Shown piece by piece: positions 60,294-64,000 of a stretch of 64,000 nucleotides of DNA. The DNA is from Crossiella sp. S99.2 (GTDB lineage Bacteria > Actinomycetota > Actinomycetes > Mycobacteriales > Pseudonocardiaceae): contig NZ_JALMDK010000004.1 of NCBI RefSeq assembly GCF_023094165.1, positions 372,001 through 436,000 of the forward strand, written 5' to 3'. The translations under genes and the position numbers were made by a program. The notes below the pieces were generated by a model, which did not search any database, was not told the origin of the DNA, and saw only the letters and a program-made list of their open reading frames with translations. The stretch's first letter is position 1. The number at the start of each line of letters is the position of its first letter.

Positions 60294-62522
60294 TTAGTCG
60301 CGGAGGCGGTCGCGGAGGGTGCGGGCGCGGCGGGTGAAGGGGGCGTCCGGGCCGAGGACCTGGACGCAGGACAGGGCGAGGGATTCCGCGGTTTCCCTGG
60401 CCGCGTCGAGGAATCCGGCCTGGTGCTGGTAGTTGGCCAGTTGCAGGCGGGCGTTGAGGGTGCCGGTGTGGTCGGGGCCCAGGCTCGCCGAGCGGGACCG
60501 CACCACCTCGGTGAGCAGGTCGGCGGCCCGGCTCGGATCGCCGGAGTTGCCGCTGTTGATGGCCAGGCGGTAGCGGGCGGAGACGGTGTGCGGGTGCTCC
60601 GGGCCGAGGATGCGGGTGGAGTCGGCGACCAGTTCGGTGAACAGGGCGGCGGCCTCGGTCTCCTGGCCGCCGCGGCCGGTCCAGACGCCGATCTGGAACC
60701 GGGAGCTGAGCACGTTGGGGTGGTCCGGGCCGAAGACCCGGGTGCGGTCGGCCAGCAACTCGCGGCAGCGGGCCAGTGCGGCGGCGTGGTCGCCGGACTC
60801 GCCGAGCCAGGTGGCGTGCTGGTGCCGGACCGCGAAGGTGTCCACGTGGTCTGGTCCCCACACCTGGGCGACCTCGGCCAGCAGCGCCTCGAACAGGGCG
60901 ATGGCCTCGGCGATCCGGCCGGACTCGGCCAGGTGCGCGGCGAAGACCCGCCGCACTCGCAGCGTGTCCCGGTGGCGGGGGCCGAGCACCCGCTCGCAGT
61001 CGGCCAGCAGCGCGGCGAACTCCGCCTCCGATCCCGCCCAGCGCAGCAGGGTGATCCGGTTGCGCAGGGTTTCCGGGTGGTCCGGGCCGAGCACCGCCTC
61101 GCGCTGGGCCAGTCCGGCGCGCAGCAGCCGGAGGGCCTGCTCCGGGTCGCCGGCCGCGCCGATCTCGTCCGCCAGCAACACATCCGCGCCCGGCACGCCG
61201 TGTTCGGCGCCCTTGCCGAAGGCCTCACGCACCCGGTCGAACTGGGCGAAGCGGCGGGCGGCGTGGCCGATCTCCACCGCGGCGACCGGGGTGGCCCACT
61301 CGATCAGCGCCCGCCACACCGCGGTGGGCACCGGCGGGTTGTCCGGCAGGTCCAGGAGGTAGTCGAAGGCCCGGTAGTGCTCGGGGTCGGCGCCGGGGAG
61401 CAGCAGGCTGCTGGTGGCGCGGGCCGGTTTCACCGCCCAGGCAAAGGCTTCCTCGACCGGTTCGGGCCGCAGCGCCGCTCCCCCGCGTTCAGTGAGGTAG
61501 TGCTCGGCCAGCGCGGTGAGCACGTGCCGGGGCATCGGGTCGGGCAGTCCGGCGCGGCGGCAGTCGACCGCGGCGGTGACCAGGGCGGCGCCCCTCGGAT
61601 GCCCGCCGACCCGCCAGGCATTGCGCCAGTCATTGGCCAATTCGGGTCCGTCGGCGAGCAGCTCGGCCACCCCGAAGTCACCGGATTTCGCCGCCGCCGC
61701 ACGGAGTCTGGGGTCGGTGTGCGCGCCGGCCCTGGCCACCTCGGCCGGACTCCACCGGCGGGACAGCGGGATCTCGGTGGCCAGGGTGAGCACCTCGCGG
61801 CCGGTGCGCCAGGCGCCGAGTTTGTCCCCGTCCAGCTCGGCCTCCCGGCGCGCGCCGAAGGCTTCCAGCGCGGGGGTGCGAATGGTGCCCAGCAGCAGCA
61901 CCTCCCGCCCGGAGCCGGCCAGCATCCGGCTCACCCCGGCCACGGTCAGCCCGTCCGGCCGCAGGTAGCGCTCGATGTCGTTGAGCCACACCACCACCCG
62001 GCGCAGCTCCAGCACAGTGTCCACAATGGACTGAAATGGCCGGTTGCCGGAGGGGGCGAGGAAATAGTGGTCCGGGCACAGCCGGCGGCTGGCCTCGTAG
62101 GCGGCCCTGGTCTTGCCCGCGGTGGACTCGCCGATGATCAGCACGAATCCACCGCCGGCCACCGCGGCGTCGAGGCGGTCCTGGATGTCCCGTGGCACGT
62201 AGCCGGGCACCCGGTCCGCGCCGAGTTCGGCCGCGCGGTGCACGCCCAGCGCGATCGGGTCGTCCATCTCGCGCACCCTGGGCAGCCGCCCGCCGTCGGC
62301 GCCGAGCACGTCCCCGGCCAGCGCCGCCTGCTGCTCGTGACCCCGTTCCAGCAACATCCGGCCGCGCGCGGCGAGGATGCCGAAGACCGCGGTGACCAGT
62401 CCGATCACCGCGGCGGCCACCTTGTCCGCGAGCAGCAGCCAGGCCGTGCCCGCCACCGCGGCGACCGCCAGCGCGGCCAGCACGATCAGCGCCCAGCCGC
62501 GGTTCCGCCGCCACCACAACAT
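60294..62522 (-). CDS. Membrane-anchored P-loop NTPase with TPR repeats (STAND-like)
   Basis: A 742-residue protein: two membrane helices at the N-terminus (about 9-31, 35-54), a P-loop domain (110-240) with Walker A GESTAGKT (Lys137) and Walker B VVVWLNDIERYL (Asp182), a helical region, and from about 420 kinesin-light-chain-like TPRs with repeated GPDHPETL/GPRHRDTL/GPDHPNVL motifs spaced about 44 residues. Architecture is STAND-like signalling ATPase; the TPRs would bind a partner. Start ATG 62522 lies six bases after TAGGTT (complement of 62529-62534), a leaderless pattern. Divergent from the sigma factor gene. Confidence 0.85.
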   Translation of the reverse strand: MLWWRRNRGWALIVLAALAVAAVAGTAWLLLADKVAAAVIGLVTAVFGILAARGRMLLERGHEQQAALAGDVLGADGGRLPRVREMDDPIALGVHRAAELGADRVPGYVPRDIQDRLDAAVAGGGFVLIIGESTAGKTRAAYEASRRLCPDHYFLAPSGNRPFQSIVDTVLELRRVVVWLNDIERYLRPDGLTVAGVSRMLAGSGREVLLLGTIRTPALEAFGARREAELDGDKLGAWRTGREVLTLATEIPLSRRWSPAEVARAGAHTDPRLRAAAAKSGDFGVAELLADGPELANDWRNAWRVGGHPRGAALVTAAVDCRRAGLPDPMPRHVLTALAEHYLTERGGAALRPEPVEEAFAWAVKPARATSSLLLPGADPEHYRAFDYLLDLPDNPPVPTAVWRALIEWATPVAAVEIGHAARRFAQFDRVREAFGKGAEHGVPGADVLLADEIGAAGDPEQALRLLRAGLAQREAVLGPDHPETLRNRITLLRWAGSEAEFAALLADCERVLGPRHRDTLRVRRVFAAHLAESGRIAEAIALFEALLAEVAQVWGPDHVDTFAVRHQHATWLGESGDHAAALARCRELLADRTRVFGPDHPNVLSSRFQIGVWTGRGGQETEAAALFTELVADSTRILGPEHPHTVSARYRLAINSGNSGDPSRAADLLTEVVRSRSASLGPDHTGTLNARLQLANYQHQAGFLDAARETAESLALSCVQVLGPDAPFTRRARTLRDRLRD

Positions 62523-62590
62523 TCGCCCAACCTAGCGGGAACCTGGTTCGGTGTTCGCGGCTCATGCTGGGTGAAGGAGGGGTGAGAGGT

Positions 62591-63082
62591 GTGGGGATCG
62601 ACTCGCAGTGGTTCGCCCAGCTCTACCAGGGCAACTACCGGTCGCTGGTGCTGGTGGCCTACGCCATGACCAATGACCTGGGGGATGCCGAGGACCTGGC
62701 CCAGGAGGCGTTCGCGGTGGCCTACCGCAAGCGCGGCCAGGTCGCCGAGACAGAGAACCCGGTGGCCTGGCTGCGCACGGTGGTGGTCAACCTGGCCCGG
62801 AAACGCTGGCGCCGGCGCAGTCTGCTGCACCGGCTGCTGATCCCGCGGGCGGAACCGAGTCCGCCCGCGGACATCGGCGCCGAGCACGCGGAACTGCACG
62901 CCGCGATCGGCGCCCTGGAAGAACAGCGGCGGGCGGTGGTGGTGCTGCACTACCTGGCCGACCTGCCGGTCGAGGAGGTGGCCGCGGTGCTGCGGGTGCC
63001 GGTGGGCACGGTGAAGTCCCGGCTGTCCCGGGCCAGGGCCGCGCTCGCCCAGCGGCTGACGATGGAGGTGGGGCATGACTGA
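62591..63082 (+). CDS. ECF RNA polymerase sigma factor (SigE-like)
   Basis: A 163-residue sigma-70 family group 4 factor. Region 2: FAQLYQGNYRSLVLVAYAMTNDLGDAEDLAQEAFAVAYRK, with NPVAWLRTVVVNLARKRWRR; region 4: LEEQRRAVVVLHYLADLPVEEVAAVLRVPVGTVKSRLSRARAALAQR. It directs RNA polymerase to stress promoters. I chose GTG 62591 with AAGGAGG ten bases upstream; GTG 62582 and ATG 62564 are alternatives. Its stop overlaps the next gene by eight bases, which may encode its membrane anti-sigma partner. Confidence 0.92.
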   Translation: MGIDSQWFAQLYQGNYRSLVLVAYAMTNDLGDAEDLAQEAFAVAYRKRGQVAETENPVAWLRTVVVNLARKRWRRRSLLHRLLIPRAEPSPPADIGAEHAELHAAIGALEEQRRAVVVLHYLADLPVEEVAAVLRVPVGTVKSRLSRARAALAQRLTMEVGHD

Positions 63083-64000
63083 GCTGGATGACCGACTGGA
63101 CGAACGACTGGCGGGTCTGCGCGCGGAACTGCACGCCGCGGTGCGCGATCCGGGGCAGGGCCCGGTGCTCGAACGAGTGCGCCGACGGACCCAGCGGCGG
63201 CGCACGGTGTTCGGGGTGAGCACGGTGAGTGCGGGCGTGGCGGCCTTGCTGGGGCTGCTCTACGGCCTGCTCGGGGTAGGCCAGCTCGCCAAGCCGACCG
63301 AGCACGCCGGCGGCTCGGCCGACCCTTCGGTGACGATGCTGGACTTCGCCGACGCCCGGCACGGTTACGCGGTGCGGGTGCGGTGTCCCGGCGGCCGGGA
63401 GACCTGCGTCAACTCGCTGCTGTCCGCCGTCGACGGCAAGGACTGGACCGAGCGGGCGGTGCCGGCGGAGGTGGCCGGGTCCGGGCGGCTGCCCGCGGTC
63501 AAGGTGCTCGGCCCCGGCAACCTGGTGATCAACGGCAGCGGCGGCTACTGGCACAGCACCGACGGCGGGGTCACCTGGTTGCGGCGGGAGATCAACGGGC
63601 CGGACGCCGCGGAGATCCCGCAGGGCGGGTTCCTGGAGAACTGCGCGGGTGAGCTGGCGGCGTCGTGTGTCAAGGAGGTTGTGACGGTTCACGACCCGGC
63701 CACCGGTCAGCGGCGCACCTTGGCAGTCCAGCCGGAGCTGACCATCAGCGCGGTGTTCCCGGCCCCGGCCGCGGACGGCGCCTGGTGGGTCGCCGGGAAG
63801 ATCCCCGGCACGGACCGGCCCGCGCTGGCCAGCAGCCGGGACAGCGGGCGGAGCTGGCAGGTGCGGGAACTGCCCGCGGTGGCCACCGGCCGCCACCTCG
63901 GCACCCCGGTCGCCGCCCCCGGCGGTGGCTACTACCTGCCGGTGACGACCGGCGAGGAGAACCTGATCGCGATCCTGGGCAGTAACGACGGCGGGCAGAC
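63075..64000 (+). CDS. Membrane protein with BNR/Ycf48-like repeats, putative anti-sigma partner (partial)
   Basis: Starts at ATG 63075, overlapping the sigma-factor stop by eight bases, and runs open to the window end, so the C-terminus is missing. MTELDDRLDERLAGLRAELHAAVRDPGQGPVLERVRRRTQRRR is a short cytoplasmic segment, followed by one membrane helix (about 46-67) and an extracellular region with BNR/sialidase-type Asp-box repeats (STDGGVTWLRRE, SSRDSGRSWQVRE, SNDGGQT). Coupling and topology suggest an anti-sigma or signal-receiving membrane protein; there is no ZAS zinc-finger. Confidence in the role is low, in the gene high. Confidence 0.75.
   Translation, partial: MTELDDRLDERLAGLRAELHAAVRDPGQGPVLERVRRRTQRRRTVFGVSTVSAGVAALLGLLYGLLGVGQLAKPTEHAGGSADPSVTMLDFADARHGYAVRVRCPGGRETCVNSLLSAVDGKDWTERAVPAEVAGSGRLPAVKVLGPGNLVINGSGGYWHSTDGGVTWLRREINGPDAAEIPQGGFLENCAGELAASCVKEVVTVHDPATGQRRTLAVQPELTISAVFPAPAADGAWWVAGKIPGTDRPALASSRDSGRSWQVRELPAVATGRHLGTPVAAPGGGYYLPVTTGEENLIAILGSNDGGQ

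Overview
The window is about 71-74% GC (estimated by eye) chromosomal DNA from an actinomycete, most likely a Pseudonocardiales-type genus; I cannot name a species. The evidence is strong third-position GC bias, frequent GTG/TTG starts, several leaderless-type starts with a TANNNT box 6-8 nt upstream, a PPOX/F420-type oxidoreductase, a DasR-type operator in front of a chitinase, an AfsR-like SARP regulator, a CoaE-GrpB fusion, DUF5685 proteins and a RES/Xre toxin-antitoxin pair. I see no prophage, no insertion sequence, no tRNA or rRNA and no CRISPR array. It looks like ordinary chromosome with many regulatory and accessory genes.

Layout. 0-8.5 kb: end of a MacB-type permease, VOC protein, small membrane protein, APH-like kinase, a giant 1598-residue TPR membrane protein, and a padR-membrane protein operon. 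8.5-13.4 kb: secreted beta-propeller protein coupled to an NCS1 permease, PPOX-type oxidoreductase, LacI repressor. 13.4-17.1 kb: sugar ABC importer operon (binding protein, two permeases, VOC protein) divergent from the LacI gene and sharing three palindromic operators with it. 17.1-19.8 kb: metX and metY behind a putative poly-cysteine leader peptide. 19.9-24.6 kb: OsmC protein, aspartate aminotransferase, NmrA-like reductase, a sigma factor fused to its own zinc-finger anti-sigma and a long extracellular part. 24.6-28.3 kb: chitinase and a GT87 mannosyltransferase. 28.6-30.6 kb: Xre/RES toxin-antitoxin module followed by a gene-free repeat island. 30.6-35 kb: acetyltransferase, S9 peptidase, terC with a riboswitch-like leader, two small ABM proteins. 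35-42.3 kb: a hydrolase-ABC ATPase fusion with its permease, and an AfsR-like regulator. 43-51.3 kb: hydrolase-uvrB, two tandem DUF5685 proteins with cysteine-rich tails, two DUF402-like proteins, coaE, a lipoprotein. 51.5-58.4 kb: rpsA, methyltransferase and acetyltransferase, and a TetR-controlled operon of a degenerate ABC ATPase with a YhgE/Pip exporter. 58.5-64 kb: serine/threonine kinase, P-loop/TPR membrane protein, ECF sigma factor and a coupled membrane protein (cut by the window end).

The most striking unexplained feature is a dispersed family of short intergenic repeats built on TTGGCCGTT / TTGGGCCAA cores alternating with GTAC or GGAC spacers. It recurs in at least seven intergenic regions, always just 3' of a gene, as 21-22-bp tandem arrays or perfect 18-19-bp hairpins. 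Other notable points are the Cys-Cys-Cys leader before metY, the Mn-riboswitch-like leader of terC that can sequester its Shine-Dalgarno, the sigma/anti-sigma fusion with a PGRS-like segment, and the ATPase-dead-looking partner of YhgE. Start positions were chosen by me from ribosome sites, overlaps, family N-termini and leaderless boxes; all family names are from recognition of the translated sequence, without database searching.
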